Origin: an uncultured Candidatus Saccharibacteria bacterium
GTDB taxonomy: Bacteria > Patescibacteriota > Saccharimonadia > Saccharimonadales > Saccharimonadaceae
NCBI GenBank assembly: GCA_945873065.1
Contig: CAMCBN010000001.1
Location: 186,001-250,000, forward strand
DNA: 64,000 nucleotides
Direction: 5' to 3'
Below are positions 34,395-44,859 of this stretch, one piece after another. Both the position numbers and the translations under genes were made by a program. Every line of letters begins with the position of its first letter. Within the stretch, counting starts at the first letter, position 1. The notes beneath the pieces are model-generated. The model was not told the DNA's origin, did no database searches, and saw only the letters and a list, made by a program, of their open reading frames with translations.

Positions 34395-36353
34395 TTAGTT
34401 AATAGTGTAAATATGCAGTAATTTTTTCTCGAAGGTTATATGCTCTTGTGAGCTAAAACATGGGGCAGACAATGGTTTTTCGGATACAATATGACGTATG
34501 TTAAGCTCTTTAAACATTGTGTCGCAGGGTGATATATCGACAAAAAATGAATCTGATTGGATGAGTGAAAGCGAACGTGTCTTTATAGCTGGATTAAGGC
34601 GAAACCGAACGTGAGCATAACGATTAAAAATCTTGTCTTTACCAGGAAAATAACGTTGCCATATATGTAGCTGAGGGTAAGTATTGACGCCGCCGTAAAC
34701 TTCTGCACCATTAGCAACTAACATTGAAGAAATTTGCGGGCTATCTTGTGCGATCCAAAAAGCATCATCGCGAGCTTCAACTTTTTGGATATATCGCCCA
34801 AAATCATTTGTAGTAATATTTATACCACGATATAGTGGGTGGACTGAATACGACGAAAACACCCCAATTAGCACGACACCAATCAGCCCAGCTAAACGGA
34901 CTATACGATATGATGATAATAAACAGGTCGAGACAAAACTAAACAACAAAACTATAGCAGCTGCCTCTTTTATACCTACAACATTAATCGCGTAATGTCG
35001 GATAGTCGCATATACCAACAATCCATAAATCAGCGATAAGGAACAGAAATACGCAAGATGGCGCAGATTTATCAGTGATTTCCATGAAGATGAATGATCT
35101 CCTGGCCGGCCAACAGCAACGGCTAATAGAGCTATATTGATAATACCAAGTCCTTCAAACAACCTTACATGAGGAACTTTTGATAGCCCAATCAAACTGA
35201 ATAATTCACTCCCAAGAGGGATAAACATCCGTATAGCAATAATGATGGTTATAATACTACAGGCTACTAGTATACTCTTTTCTAAGCGACCCATTGATGA
35301 TCGTTTTTTGAAAGTAGCGTAAAGAAGAAAAGGTAGTATTACGAATCCGATGAGAATAAAATTCGATGATTCACTCTGGTTGGCATTGAAAATTGTCGCA
35401 AAAGAGTCATCAAGCATAAGATAACTAAGTGGCCAACTCATCAGACGGAAAATATCAAAACCACCCGACATGACCTTACGTGACCCGGGGTAAACAGTGT
35501 GCAAAACAGCCTGTATATCAGTGAAGTTTTGCCAGAGGAAGACACCTACAATAATCGCTGTTGCTACAAAAACAGTACATAGAGTGATGAGATTACGCCG
35601 CTGCCACAAAAGGTGGAATTCTTTGCGTGCCCATAATATAGCTATAATAAGCCCAACGACAACTAGTCCAACGATAATTTGGAAGGCGGGATACATTAAA
35701 AGCGCAAAACAAGTCGCGATATAGGTAAGAAGTACCCCCCATAGAATGGTGTGTGCTAAACGTTTGCTATGGAGTAATTTATCTAATATTACCGCGCCTA
35801 ATAATCCATAGGTAATTGGCAAAATAGTGATAGCCTGATACCACCATTGGATAAATGGACTAAACAACATAATGAAACCAAGTAGTGAGGCCATCACATA
35901 TCGTTTAGGATACAGGTGTAATACAAAGACATAAACAGCAAGTGCTAAGCCTGCGGCAATAAGCCACCACTTTAGTGCGAGTGCAGTCTCAAGTGGTAAG
36001 ATGAAAAAACCAAGGTTTTGTGGTTTGAATAAAGCACTCCAATCGGCATAAGGCACATCGACGACAAGGCTCATATTTTGTCCGCCGCTAATATCGTGAT
36101 TATGAGTCGGAAAATGATCTATAAATTGGGCAGCAGTGAATGGTGTTGTTACAGCCCACTCATCTGAGCGAACTGGACGAGGCTGGCCGTGGATTTGTCG
36201 TGGATTTTGTTCGCCAAAGAAAACGTCATAAACACCTAATGATGTGCCAGAAACTTGCAATGTAGACAAAATAGCGACACTCACTAGTAACATCACAGGA
36301 AATATCCAAGCTTTGTAATGTTGCTGAGCGTAAGTGACAAGAGAAAAACGCAT
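34395..36353 (-). CDS. Polytopic membrane protein, GT-C-like (DUF7657-type)
   Basis: The 652-residue protein has about 12 hydrophobic segments between residues 15 and 520. A first extracytoplasmic loop contains RQIHGQPRPVRSDEWAVTTPF and NMSLVVDVPYADWSALFKP; Arg-Ser-Asp-Glu-Trp is a hallmark of the DUF7657/YfhO-like envelope GT-C group. The C-terminal ~130 residues are soluble. Such proteins decorate glycans from lipid-linked donors on the outer face. TGG-TATAAT ends 10 nt before its ATG. The exact function is unknown. Confidence 0.68.
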   Translation of the reverse strand: MRFSLVTYAQQHYKAWIFPVMLLVSVAILSTLQVSGTSLGVYDVFFGEQNPRQIHGQPRPVRSDEWAVTTPFTAAQFIDHFPTHNHDISGGQNMSLVVDVPYADWSALFKPQNLGFFILPLETALALKWWLIAAGLALAVYVFVLHLYPKRYVMASLLGFIMLFSPFIQWWYQAITILPITYGLLGAVILDKLLHSKRLAHTILWGVLLTYIATCFALLMYPAFQIIVGLVVVGLIIAILWARKEFHLLWQRRNLITLCTVFVATAIIVGVFLWQNFTDIQAVLHTVYPGSRKVMSGGFDIFRLMSWPLSYLMLDDSFATIFNANQSESSNFILIGFVILPFLLYATFKKRSSMGRLEKSILVACSIITIIIAIRMFIPLGSELFSLIGLSKVPHVRLFEGLGIINIALLAVAVGRPGDHSSSWKSLINLRHLAYFCSLSLIYGLLVYATIRHYAINVVGIKEAAAIVLLFSFVSTCLLSSYRIVRLAGLIGVVLIGVFSSYSVHPLYRGINITTNDFGRYIQKVEARDDAFWIAQDSPQISSMLVANGAEVYGGVNTYPQLHIWQRYFPGKDKIFNRYAHVRFRLNPAIKTRSLSLIQSDSFFVDISPCDTMFKELNIRHIVSEKPLSAPCFSSQEHITFEKKLLHIYTIN

Positions 36354-36416
36354 GATTAATAATATTATACCAAACTACCACAAAAATAATTAGCTGCTAG
36401 TATAATAGTAAGTATC

Positions 36417-36818
36417 ATGACAATTCAAAACAACTCTTTACCGCATCGACTTATCAAATTTCTTATTACCGGTGGGATGGCTGCCATGGTTGAATATGGG
36501 GTGTTTTTATTGCTTACTATAACATTAGGTAGGTCGTCGATGAGTTTGGCTATTGCTCAGTCAGTTAGTTTTCTGATGGGTATGTTTGTTAGTTTCTTTT
36601 TGAATAAGTATTGGTCATTCCGTAGTGATGGCCCGGCAAAACGTGAGTTTGCTCGCTACGCTATGTTAGCTGTAGTTAATTTATTGTTGAGTAATCTGAT
36701 GTTGTGGGGGTTGGTGTCGGGATTTGGTATGGTAGCATGGTTGGCTAAACTCGTAGTAATGGCATTAATCGCCTGCTGGAATTTTGTCATATTCCAGCGA
36801 CTTGTATTTAAAGTTTGA
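36417..36818 (+). CDS. GtrA family membrane protein
   Basis: The 133-residue protein has four hydrophobic segments and the GtrA motif LIKFLITGGMAAMVEYGVFLL and GMFVSFFLNKYWSF. It probably flips a polyprenyl-phosphate sugar. The convergent DUF2304 and DPM1-like genes next door form the commonly seen GtrA/DUF2304/GT2 set. TATAAT (36401-36406) ends 10 nt before the ATG. It diverges from the GT-C-like gene. Confidence 0.85.
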   Translation: MTIQNNSLPHRLIKFLITGGMAAMVEYGVFLLLTITLGRSSMSLAIAQSVSFLMGMFVSFFLNKYWSFRSDGPAKREFARYAMLAVVNLLLSNLMLWGLVSGFGMVAWLAKLVVMALIACWNFVIFQRLVFKV

Positions 36819-36865
36819 TACAAATTGGTCGACCTACCGGAACTAGGAACAGTGAAGGGAGGCAA

Positions 36866-37219
36866 CTACTTTTTCATACTCATCCTGATCGATACTTCTT
36901 GATGAAGGTCGCGCAGGCGGCGTTCGAGTTGATCTATTTGTTGCCGAGCAGAGTTAGTGGTATAGAAGAGTAGAACGATTGCTGTTATTTGAACAATATC
37001 AAATGAACTGAGCTCTGATGAGTCAAGTGGTGCTCGACCCACCGAAAGATTGTAAAGTGGAAATGATCCGACCAGCACCACTAAAACAACAACCCACAAA
37101 ATAAGTTGATGACGGAAACGATTCTTACTGACTTTGTTGAGTTTGTATTGGGTAATAATAGTCGCTAAAGCTAGTAAAATTATCGGTGTATTAAGTAATA
37201 CAAGGATGATGTATCTCAT
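36866..37219 (-). CDS. DUF2304 family membrane protein
   Basis: The 117-residue protein has two or three hydrophobic segments, the conserved FPLYNLSVGRAPLDSSELSSF-type middle (the FP...GR loop of DUF2304), and a coiled-coil C-terminus (ARQQIDQLERRLRDLHQEV). DUF2304 proteins nearly always sit beside a GT2 and GtrA gene and may be accessory to lipid-linked sugar transfer. Its start overlaps the GT2 stop by 4 bp (ATGA). Confidence 0.8.
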   Translation of the reverse strand: MRYIILVLLNTPIILLALATIITQYKLNKVSKNRFRHQLILWVVVLVVLVGSFPLYNLSVGRAPLDSSELSSFDIVQITAIVLLFYTTNSARQQIDQLERRLRDLHQEVSIRMSMKK

Positions 37220-37917
37220 TCAAATAACTCCGTGATGCGCTGTTTAAATAGTCGTCGGACGATGTTGATAGCGTTCCAGTTGTTTTGTCCCTTTGATCGG
37301 GAATAGTCAGTATAGATAGCCTTGATAGGGTATTCGCCGATCTTCATACCAGCCTGTTTCGCGCGCCAAATCATCTCAGAACAAAATTCGTAGCCAGTCG
37401 ATTTCCAATCAAGCTTGTCTATAGCATGGCGCGAATAAATCCTCAGACCAGACTGTGAGTCTGTAACGTTAATACCAAAAAGGATCCGAGTGATGAGACT
37501 AAGGCCTTTATTGCCTAACACCTTGACTCGCGACATACCTTCACTGTTGATTAAACGGCTGCCAATAAGTAGATCTGCTTGCTGGATGTCGATTTGTTTT
37601 ATACCCTCGAGGACATCCTCTGGAGCATGCTGACCATCGGCGTCCATTGTTGCTGCAATATCATAATCGTGCTGGCGTGCGTACGATAAGCCCGTGAGAG
37701 TCGCTCCACCTGCACCAGAGTTGAGGATGTGATCGATAGTGATGGCACCACCTTTACGAGCTTGCTCAAGAGTGTCGTCTTTTGAACCATCGTTTACTAG
37801 GACTATGTCAATAGTATAGTTTTTTGCTCGGGAAAAAACTTTTTTGGCAGATTTAATAACGTCTTTGATGACAGTCGCCTCATTGTAGGCGGGAACTATA
37901 ACGCAGACTTTTTTCAT
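37216..37917 (-). CDS. DPM1-like glycosyltransferase family 2
   Basis: The 233-residue enzyme (from the ATG at 37917) begins MKKVCVIVPAYNEATVIKDV and has LVNDGSKDDT and ATMDADGQHAPEDV, the DPM1 (polyprenyl-phosphate mannosyl/glucosyl transferase) pattern, without C-terminal membrane helices. I prefer 37917 over the ATG at 37926 because the -10 TATAAT covers 37925-37930 and ends 7 nt before 37917. It probably loads a sugar onto undecaprenyl phosphate for the GtrA/GT-C pathway. Confidence 0.87.
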   Translation of the reverse strand: MKKVCVIVPAYNEATVIKDVIKSAKKVFSRAKNYTIDIVLVNDGSKDDTLEQARKGGAITIDHILNSGAGGATLTGLSYARQHDYDIAATMDADGQHAPEDVLEGIKQIDIQQADLLIGSRLINSEGMSRVKVLGNKGLSLITRILFGINVTDSQSGLRIYSRHAIDKLDWKSTGYEFCSEMIWRAKQAGMKIGEYPIKAIYTDYSRSKGQNNWNAINIVRRLFKQRITELFE

Positions 37918-37934
37918 GATCTTCATTATATCAC

Positions 37935-38780
37935 CTAAAGATAATTACCGTAGCCAGATTTTTTTAGCGGAGCAGCGATTTCGTCGAGTTGTTCACGACT
38001 AATCCAGCCATTCTGAAAAGCGATTTTTTCGGGTGATCCAACTATTTGACCGGTCCGAGTTTGGACGACACGAACAAAGTCTTCAGCGTCGGTCAGGCTG
38101 CTAATTGTACCAGTGTCCAACCAGACATCACCATTATCAAGAGTCTGGACTTTGAGCCTTTTACGACGTAAATATTCAGCATTAACAGAGGTGATTTCTA
38201 GTTCACCGCGCGCTGAAGGTTGGACGTTTTTAGCGATCTCGACTACGTCATTATCATAAAAGTAGAGACCGACTACAGCGAAATTTGATTTCGGCTGGGC
38301 TGGCTTTTCTTCAATAGAAACAGCTTGATTATTATTATCAAACTCGACTACACCGTATCGCTTAGGATCGGATACTTCATATGCAAAAACCACACCACCA
38401 TCAGGGTCGGTACAGGAACGTAATGATTCATCGAGTGCTGCACCATAAAAAATATTATCGCCCAATACCAATGCCACTTTATCGTCGCCAATAAACTCTT
38501 CGCCGATAATAAAGGCTTGTGCTAGGCCATCAGGACTTGGCTGAATGGCGTATTGTAAATTTATACCCCATTGTGTACCATTATCTAGCAAACGTTGAAA
38601 ACTTACTTGATCTTCGGGTGTGGTAATGATCAAAATATCACGTATACCTGCCTGCATCAGCGTGGTGAGCGGGTAATAAATCATTGGCTTGTCATAAATC
38701 GGCATTAGCTGCTTGCTAATAGCCTTGGTGATAGGCCACAACCGGGTGCCTGACCCACCAGCTAAAATTATCCCTTTCAT
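37935..38780 (-). CDS. rmlA: Glucose-1-phosphate thymidylyltransferase
   Basis: The 281-residue protein starts [20 protein letters not shown] and has [16 protein letters not shown] and GDNIFYG, the RmlA nucleotidyltransferase signature. It makes dTDP-glucose from dTTP and glucose-1-phosphate, the first step toward dTDP-rhamnose. The mRNA is leadered: a Shine-Dalgarno (AAGGAG) lies 7 nt before the ATG. rmlB, rmlC and rmlD lie upstream on the same strand. Confidence 0.95.
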   Translation of the reverse strand: MKGIILAGGSGTRLWPITKAISKQLMPIYDKPMIYYPLTTLMQAGIRDILIITTPEDQVSFQRLLDNGTQWGINLQYAIQPSPDGLAQAFIIGEEFIGDDKVALVLGDNIFYGAALDESLRSCTDPDGGVVFAYEVSDPKRYGVVEFDNNNQAVSIEEKPAQPKSNFAVVGLYFYDNDVVEIAKNVQPSARGELEITSVNAEYLRRKRLKVQTLDNGDVWLDTGTISSLTDAEDFVRVVQTRTGQIVGSPEKIAFQNGWISREQLDEIAAPLKKSGYGNYL

Positions 38781-38865
38781 TCAAAACTCCTTCATTATGT
38801 AACTATCATAACAGATATGACGAATAAGCCAAGAGTTGGTGTGCACATGATAGTATTCTGAATGA

Positions 38866-39717
38866 TCAATAATTTTTCTCTAAATATTCTCGTAATTCAT
38901 CTTGCCAGTCGCGACTAATAAACCCTGTATTATGTAATTTATCTAAATCCATATCGCTATTTAGTGGGCGTGGGGCAATGCCATCTTTGCCAGCAAAATA
39001 ATCAGCGGTAGTGGTATCAGTCACGGTGAGATCAGTGTAGTCGCAGAGTTTGAAAATTTGGCGAGTAATGTCAGCCCAGCTAGCCAGTGGGCCACTATTT
39101 GTAACATTATAAATGCCGTACGGGGCTGATTGTCCTAAAAGGTGATCGATCGCTCGAACAATCTCGTCTGTAAATGTGAGTCGCCCGACTTGATCAGCAA
39201 CGACCATCGGTGATACACCGCGTTCTGCCAAATTGCGCATTGTATTGACGAAGTTTTTTCCTTGACCGATGACCCAACTGGTACGGATGATATAGTGTTG
39301 CGGTGTAGTTTGTGCAGCTATATCACCAGCTGCTTTCGACGCACCATAGACGCTAAGTGGACTGAGCGGTTCATTTTCGGTGTGAGGTGTAACTTCGCCA
39401 TCAAATACGTAATCACTAGAAATATGGACTAATGTTATCTGGTGCTTAGTGCAAATACTGGATAGCTGACCGACGGCGCTGGCATTGATACGCCATGCTG
39501 CGATACGACCATCGTTTATCTCAGCTCCATCGACATTGGTATAGGCAGCGGCATTGATTATGATTTTAATACCAGACCAGTCAAACGAACTAATGACAGC
39601 TGGATCACTCACGTCAAGTGTATCGTGCCCAGCGAAACGCGCTTGAGGGTACTGTTGACGCAATGCCCGGGCAAGCTGGCCATTGGCGCCGATGATGAAG
39701 ATTTCATTTTCTTGCAC
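38866..39717 (-). CDS. rmlD: dTDP-4-dehydrorhamnose reductase
   Basis: The 283-residue SDR protein has EIFIIGANGQLARAL (dinucleotide site), ISSDYVFDGEVTPHTENEPLSPLSVYGASKAAGD with the catalytic Tyr-x3-Lys, and a typical RmlD C-terminus (ADYFAGKDGIAPRPLNSDMDL). It reduces dTDP-4-dehydrorhamnose to dTDP-L-rhamnose. The start is GTG at 39717, with GGAGG within the end of rmlC. 85 bp separate it from rmlA. Confidence 0.94.
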   Translation of the reverse strand: MQENEIFIIGANGQLARALRQQYPQARFAGHDTLDVSDPAVISSFDWSGIKIIINAAAYTNVDGAEINDGRIAAWRINASAVGQLSSICTKHQITLVHISSDYVFDGEVTPHTENEPLSPLSVYGASKAAGDIAAQTTPQHYIIRTSWVIGQGKNFVNTMRNLAERGVSPMVVADQVGRLTFTDEIVRAIDHLLGQSAPYGIYNVTNSGPLASWADITRQIFKLCDYTDLTVTDTTTADYFAGKDGIAPRPLNSDMDLDKLHNTGFISRDWQDELREYLEKNY

Positions 39718-39722
39718 GCTAG

Positions 39723-40292
39723 CTAAGCCTCCATAGGGATGACATCAACTAGTAGCGGGTGGGCGGCGTCTTTATCTGAGATAATCGCTTGCGATTGATC
39801 AATCGGCCAGTCAATTTCGAGCGCCGGGTCAAATAAATTCACAAACGTGTATTTAGCATCCGGCGACCAATGCGCGTCAACGAGGTATGTATAAGTAACA
39901 TTATCATCCAGCGTTTGGTAGCCGTTTGCGACGCCTTTTGGTACGAAAATTGCTGTGCCAGGATTGATCTCGCAGGTAAAAGTCGTGCCAAAACTGTCGC
40001 CCTTACGCAAATCACACCAAGCGCCAAACACCCGGCCGTTGGCGGTAGAGATAAACTTATTCCACGGTTCGGCGTGCAGGCCGCGAGTGGCGCCGGCTTT
40101 GTCGTTAAAGCTGATATTATTTTGCACAATATCGAAGGCCGGCAAGCCCAGCGCTTCCATTTTTTCCTTTTGGTAATTTTCTTTAAACCAGCCGCGGTTG
40201 TCGCCGTGCACCGGCAGTTTCACCACGAAAAGACCGGGGATCGGCGATTCGGTGATGGTTAGTTCGTTATAGCTATTTGGATCGAAATTCAT
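39723..40292 (-). CDS. rmlC: dTDP-4-dehydrorhamnose 3,5-epimerase
   Basis: The 189-residue cupin has GLFVVKLPVHGDNRGWFKENYQ, NNISFNDKAGATRGLHAEPWNKF (catalytic His) and DPALEIDWPI. It epimerises carbons 3 and 5 of the 4-keto sugar. Its DNA is visibly richer in G and C than its neighbours rmlA and rmlD. It is 2 bp from the end of rmlB. E. coli RmlC is about 185 residues. Confidence 0.93.
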   Translation of the reverse strand: MNFDPNSYNELTITESPIPGLFVVKLPVHGDNRGWFKENYQKEKMEALGLPAFDIVQNNISFNDKAGATRGLHAEPWNKFISTANGRVFGAWCDLRKGDSFGTTFTCEINPGTAIFVPKGVANGYQTLDDNVTYTYLVDAHWSPDAKYTFVNLFDPALEIDWPIDQSQAIISDKDAAHPLLVDVIPMEA

Positions 40293-40294
40293 AC

Positions 40295-41331
<1,037 letters not shown>

Positions 41332-41366
41332 GGGGAAGTTACAAAAGAGAAAACAAGGAACAAATA

Positions 41367-41798
41367 ATGAGAGTAATCATTGTTAGTGGTTATTTTAATC
41401 CGCTTCATGGTGGACATTTAGACATGATCGAAGCCGCTGCGGCGATGGGCGACAAGTTGATAGTTATCGTCAACAATGATAAACAGCAATTACTAAAGAA
41501 AGGTAAAATTATCCTTGATGAGAGCACCCGTTTGCGTTTGATGCGGGCGCTCAAGGTTGTCGATCAAGTGGTATTGTCGATTGATGAAGATCCGACTATT
41601 GTTAAAACGCTTGAGATGGTAGCGGGCCAATACCCAGGCGATGAATTGGTATTCGCAAACGGTGGTGACCGTAATTCTACCGCAGCCATACCAGAAGCCG
41701 GAGTGTGTGAAAAATACGGCATTGAGATGCGTTTCGATGCTGGTCAAGGCAAGCCAGATTCCTCGACACGAATTAATCGAGCAACTGGCAACGAATAG
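41367..41798 (+). CDS. Cytidylyltransferase-like nucleotidyltransferase
   Basis: The 143-residue protein has the HxGH motif in VSGYFNPLHGGHLDMIEAA, the NDKQQLLKKGK loop and the C-terminal PDSSTRIN that replaces the ISSTxI motif. This is the glycerol-3-phosphate cytidylyltransferase / RfaE-like adenylyltransferase superfamily. The substrate cannot be told; a sugar-phosphate or glycerol-phosphate nucleotide for the envelope is likely from context. Confidence 0.8.
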   Translation: MRVIIVSGYFNPLHGGHLDMIEAAAAMGDKLIVIVNNDKQQLLKKGKIILDESTRLRLMRALKVVDQVVLSIDEDPTIVKTLEMVAGQYPGDELVFANGGDRNSTAAIPEAGVCEKYGIEMRFDAGQGKPDSSTRINRATGNE

Positions 41799-41820
41799 GG
41801 TTTATTTTCTATTTTTGAAA

Positions 41821-41845
41821 CTAGTGTCTCACTAGGCTAGTAGCC
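41821..41845. terminator. Paired hairpins between convergent genes
   Basis: CTAGTG-TCT-CACTAG (41821-41835) and GGCTA-G-TAGCC (41835-41845) sit between the convergent nucleotidyltransferase and galE stops. They may terminate transcription from either side, though T-runs are short. Confidence 0.4.
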
Positions 41846-42861
41846 TTATTCGTTATATCCATTGGGGTTATTTGATTGCCAGCGCCAACTGTCAGCACAG
41901 GCTTCTGCGATAGTATATTCGGCATGCCACCCCAATAGGTTTGCTGCTTTGTTGCAATCTGCATAGCAAATAGCGATGTCACCTTCGCGGCGTGGTTTAA
42001 TCTGGTATGGAATATCTTTGCCGCAGGCTTGTCCGAAAGCTTGGATAACTTCTAATACCGAGGTACCATTACCAGTGCCCAGATTATATACTTCAACACC
42101 TGGTTTCATATTTTGTAAAGCAGCTACATGCCCACGCGCTAGGTCTACTACATGGATGTAATCACGTACTCCCGTACCATCTGGCGTGTCGTAATCATTG
42201 CCAAACACACCAACACTCGGTAATTTACCAACAGCCACCTGTGCTACGTATGGTAATAGATTATTCGGGATACCATTTGGGTCCTCGCCGATTTTACCAG
42301 AGGGATGAGCGCCAATAGGGTTGAAATAGCGCAAAATAGTCGCCTGGAAGTTTGGATTGGCTACACAATAATCCTTGATAATTTGCTCGATCATGTATTT
42401 TGTCCAACCGTATGGATTGGTGATGCCAGATCCTACTTGGGCATTTTCGGTCAGCGGTAGCTCGCTTGGCGTACCATAAACAGTAGCAGAACTGGAAAAT
42501 ACCAAATTATTCACGCTATGTGCTCGCATAACTTCTAATAGCACTAAGGTTGAAGAAAGGTTGTTATCATAATACTCTAGCGGTTTTTTCACTGATTCAC
42601 CGACTGCTTTTAATCCCGCAAAATGAATCACTGCATCGATAGAATGTTCAGCGAAAATTGCATCCATAGCCTGGTGATCACGTAAATCTGCTCGAATAAG
42701 CGGGATAGTTGTGTCAGTATTTTTTCTACGCGTCGTAAGCTTTCTTGGCTGGAATTTACCATGTTGTCTACTACGACTACATCATGATTAGCGTTGATAA
42801 GCTCGATAATGGTGTGGCTACCGATATATCCAGCCCCACCTGTGACTAAAATTACGCTCAT
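41846..42861 (-). pseudogene. galE: UDP-glucose 4-epimerase, broken by one missing base in an A6 run
   Basis: Two overlapping frames together give a full GalE. The first starts [20 protein letters not shown] at 42861 and reads through [12 protein letters not shown]; the second continues [20 protein letters not shown] and runs to the end, with catalytic SSATVYG and YGWTKYM. The total of 1016 nt is one short of 339 codons including the stop, exactly E. coli length (338). The switch is at the six-A run (+ strand TTTTTT at 42720-42725); seven A would restore the frame. It may be a real mutation, a phase switch or a sequencing error. TATACT ends 6 nt before the ATG. Confidence 0.88.
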
Positions 42862-42990
42862 ACCTTTAGTATACATTAAATATAAAAACGGATTGCACAC
42901 AAAAAATGATCCAAGTAAATCCTTTATTTTGTAATCAGGTGGTGTACACTGAAGGCAGACAAGATAATCATGTATTGCAGAAAGGAAGCT

Positions 42991-44817
42991 ATGTGTGGAA
43001 TTGTAGGGTATATTGGCGAGAAAACAGCACAAGATGTGCTTATTACAGAGCTGAAACGGCTTGAATATCGAGGATATGATAGTGCTGGTATTATGACTTT
43101 ATCACCACAGCATAGTGCGACTCTGTTACGTGCGAAAGGAAAAGTGTCAGCCCTGGTGGATATTGCGAGTGCGCACACGACTACTGATACGATGGGGATC
43201 GGTCATACACGCTGGGCTACGCATGGTGCTCCAAGCGAACGAAATGCTCATCCGCACCAAGTGGGGAATATCTATGTGGTCCATAATGGTATTATCGAGA
43301 ATTATCAAGAATTAAAAACAATGCTCGCATATCATGACTACACATTCAAGAGCGATACAGACACAGAGGTTTTGACGGCACTGATCGACTATATGTATCG
43401 TGAAACACACGATACTCTTGCGGCAGTTACAGCAGCACTAAAGATGGTGGTAGGTGCTTATGGTATCGCGGTAGTTCACACGGACAATCCTGATGAGATA
43501 ATCGTAGCCCGCAAGGGTAGCCCGCTTATTGTTGGGCTCGGTGAGGGAGAGACGTATATTGCTAGTGATGCATCAGCGCTGGTCGGTTATACAAAGCAAG
43601 TTGTTTATCTTCACGATGGAGAAATCGGGCGATGTACCAAATCGGGGCTGACACTTCAGACGATCCAATCAAAAGCAGTTGATGTACACGTCGAAACACT
43701 TGAAATGGATCTGCAAGCTATCCAAAAACAAGGCTTCGATCATTTTTTACTTAAAGAAATTTTTGATCAGCCACGTACAGTCCAAGCGACACTAGCTGGT
43801 CGTGTTATCCCCGATCAGGGGTACGCACGTTTAGGTGGTATAAACTTAAGTGATGACCAACTGCGGGCGATAAAACACGTGATGATCGTTGGTTGTGGTA
43901 CGGCATATTTCGCTGGCATGCAAGCTAGCTATTTTATTGAACAAATGACAGATGATGTTACAGTAAGTGTTGAAATAGCGAGTGAGTTACGATATCGTTC
44001 GTACAATATCCCCGACCATACGGTCGCATTAATTGTTAGTCAAAGCGGAGAAACAGCTGATACGTTAGCGTGTTTGATGGAATTAAAGCGCCGCGGTGTA
44101 TTGTGTCTTGGTGTTGTGAATGCGGTCGGTAGTACGATCGCCCGTGAAGTCGATAGTGGAGTGTATGTTCATGTAGGTGCAGAAATCAGTGTAGCGAGCA
44201 CCAAGGCTTTCACTTCACAGGTAGCAGCGATGACGATTTTTGGCGTGATGTTGGCAGCAGCTAAAGGATCAAGTCCGCAATTGATTAGCGAATTTGTCAA
44301 TGAGTTAGGTGCGCTTCCTGGTGAGATCAAAAATGTACTTGATACACAAAATCAGCACATTCAGTCTGTTGCGCAACAATATGCATCATATGATCATGCA
44401 CTATATATCGGTCGTGATACGCTCTATCCAGCAGCAATGGAGGGGGCTCTAAAATTGAAAGAAGTGAGCTATATCCACGCTGAGGCTTATGCAGCTGGTG
44501 AGTTAAAGCATGGCCCGATTGCACTTATTGATGACAGGTTTTTCGAGATTTGTTATTTGCAGGATAATTGGTTATATGAAAAATCTCAAAGCAATTTAAT
44601 AGAAATGAATGCACGTGGAGCACATGCAATCGTTATTACTGACACGATCAAGGATATTCCTGCTGAAACAATGGTGCGTATCACGACCAAATTTGAACAT
44701 CTCACACCGCTATTGTTTAATGTAGTCTCGCAGCTCTTTGCTTATTATATGGCCTTGGCGCGTGGTAACGATGTCGATCAACCGCGTAATTTGGCCAAAA
44801 GTGTTACTGTTGAATAA
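42991..44817 (+). CDS. glmS: Glutamine-fructose-6-phosphate aminotransferase
   Basis: The 608-residue enzyme makes glucosamine-6-phosphate for peptidoglycan and amino-sugar glycans. The start must be the ATG at 42991, because Cys2 (MCGIVGYIG) is the glutaminase nucleophile; an in-frame ATG at 42970 would bury it. The N-terminal amidotransferase domain has GHTRWATHG and the C-terminal SIS domains have [18 protein letters not shown] and [16 protein letters not shown], ending AKSVTVE. An AAAGGAAG Shine-Dalgarno precedes the start. No glmS ribozyme was recognised in the 129-bp leader/intergenic region. Confidence 0.96.
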   Translation: MCGIVGYIGEKTAQDVLITELKRLEYRGYDSAGIMTLSPQHSATLLRAKGKVSALVDIASAHTTTDTMGIGHTRWATHGAPSERNAHPHQVGNIYVVHNGIIENYQELKTMLAYHDYTFKSDTDTEVLTALIDYMYRETHDTLAAVTAALKMVVGAYGIAVVHTDNPDEIIVARKGSPLIVGLGEGETYIASDASALVGYTKQVVYLHDGEIGRCTKSGLTLQTIQSKAVDVHVETLEMDLQAIQKQGFDHFLLKEIFDQPRTVQATLAGRVIPDQGYARLGGINLSDDQLRAIKHVMIVGCGTAYFAGMQASYFIEQMTDDVTVSVEIASELRYRSYNIPDHTVALIVSQSGETADTLACLMELKRRGVLCLGVVNAVGSTIAREVDSGVYVHVGAEISVASTKAFTSQVAAMTIFGVMLAAAKGSSPQLISEFVNELGALPGEIKNVLDTQNQHIQSVAQQYASYDHALYIGRDTLYPAAMEGALKLKEVSYIHAEAYAAGELKHGPIALIDDRFFEICYLQDNWLYEKSQSNLIEMNARGAHAIVITDTIKDIPAETMVRITTKFEHLTPLLFNVVSQLFAYYMALARGNDVDQPRNLAKSVTVE

Positions 44818-44859
44818 AATGTTGTAGATAAAACGCACCATCTGAGGTACACTGGTGGT

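Noticed and set aside
34138-34398. 86-residue + strand frame in the GC-rich islet
   Set aside because: Arg/Pro/Gly-rich product without any domain, typical of an off-frame reading of GC-rich DNA. The frame from 34104 with a helix-turn-helix pattern is more credible, but still weak.
42720-42725. Programmed -1 frameshifting in galE
   Set aside because: The codons around the A-run do not form a good slippery heptamer (A AAA ATA), and no downstream stem was evident. A single-base length change of the run is simpler.
42970-42990. Upstream ATG of glmS
   Set aside because: It would put seven residues before Met-Cys and destroy the N-terminal nucleophile; an SD lies just before 42991.
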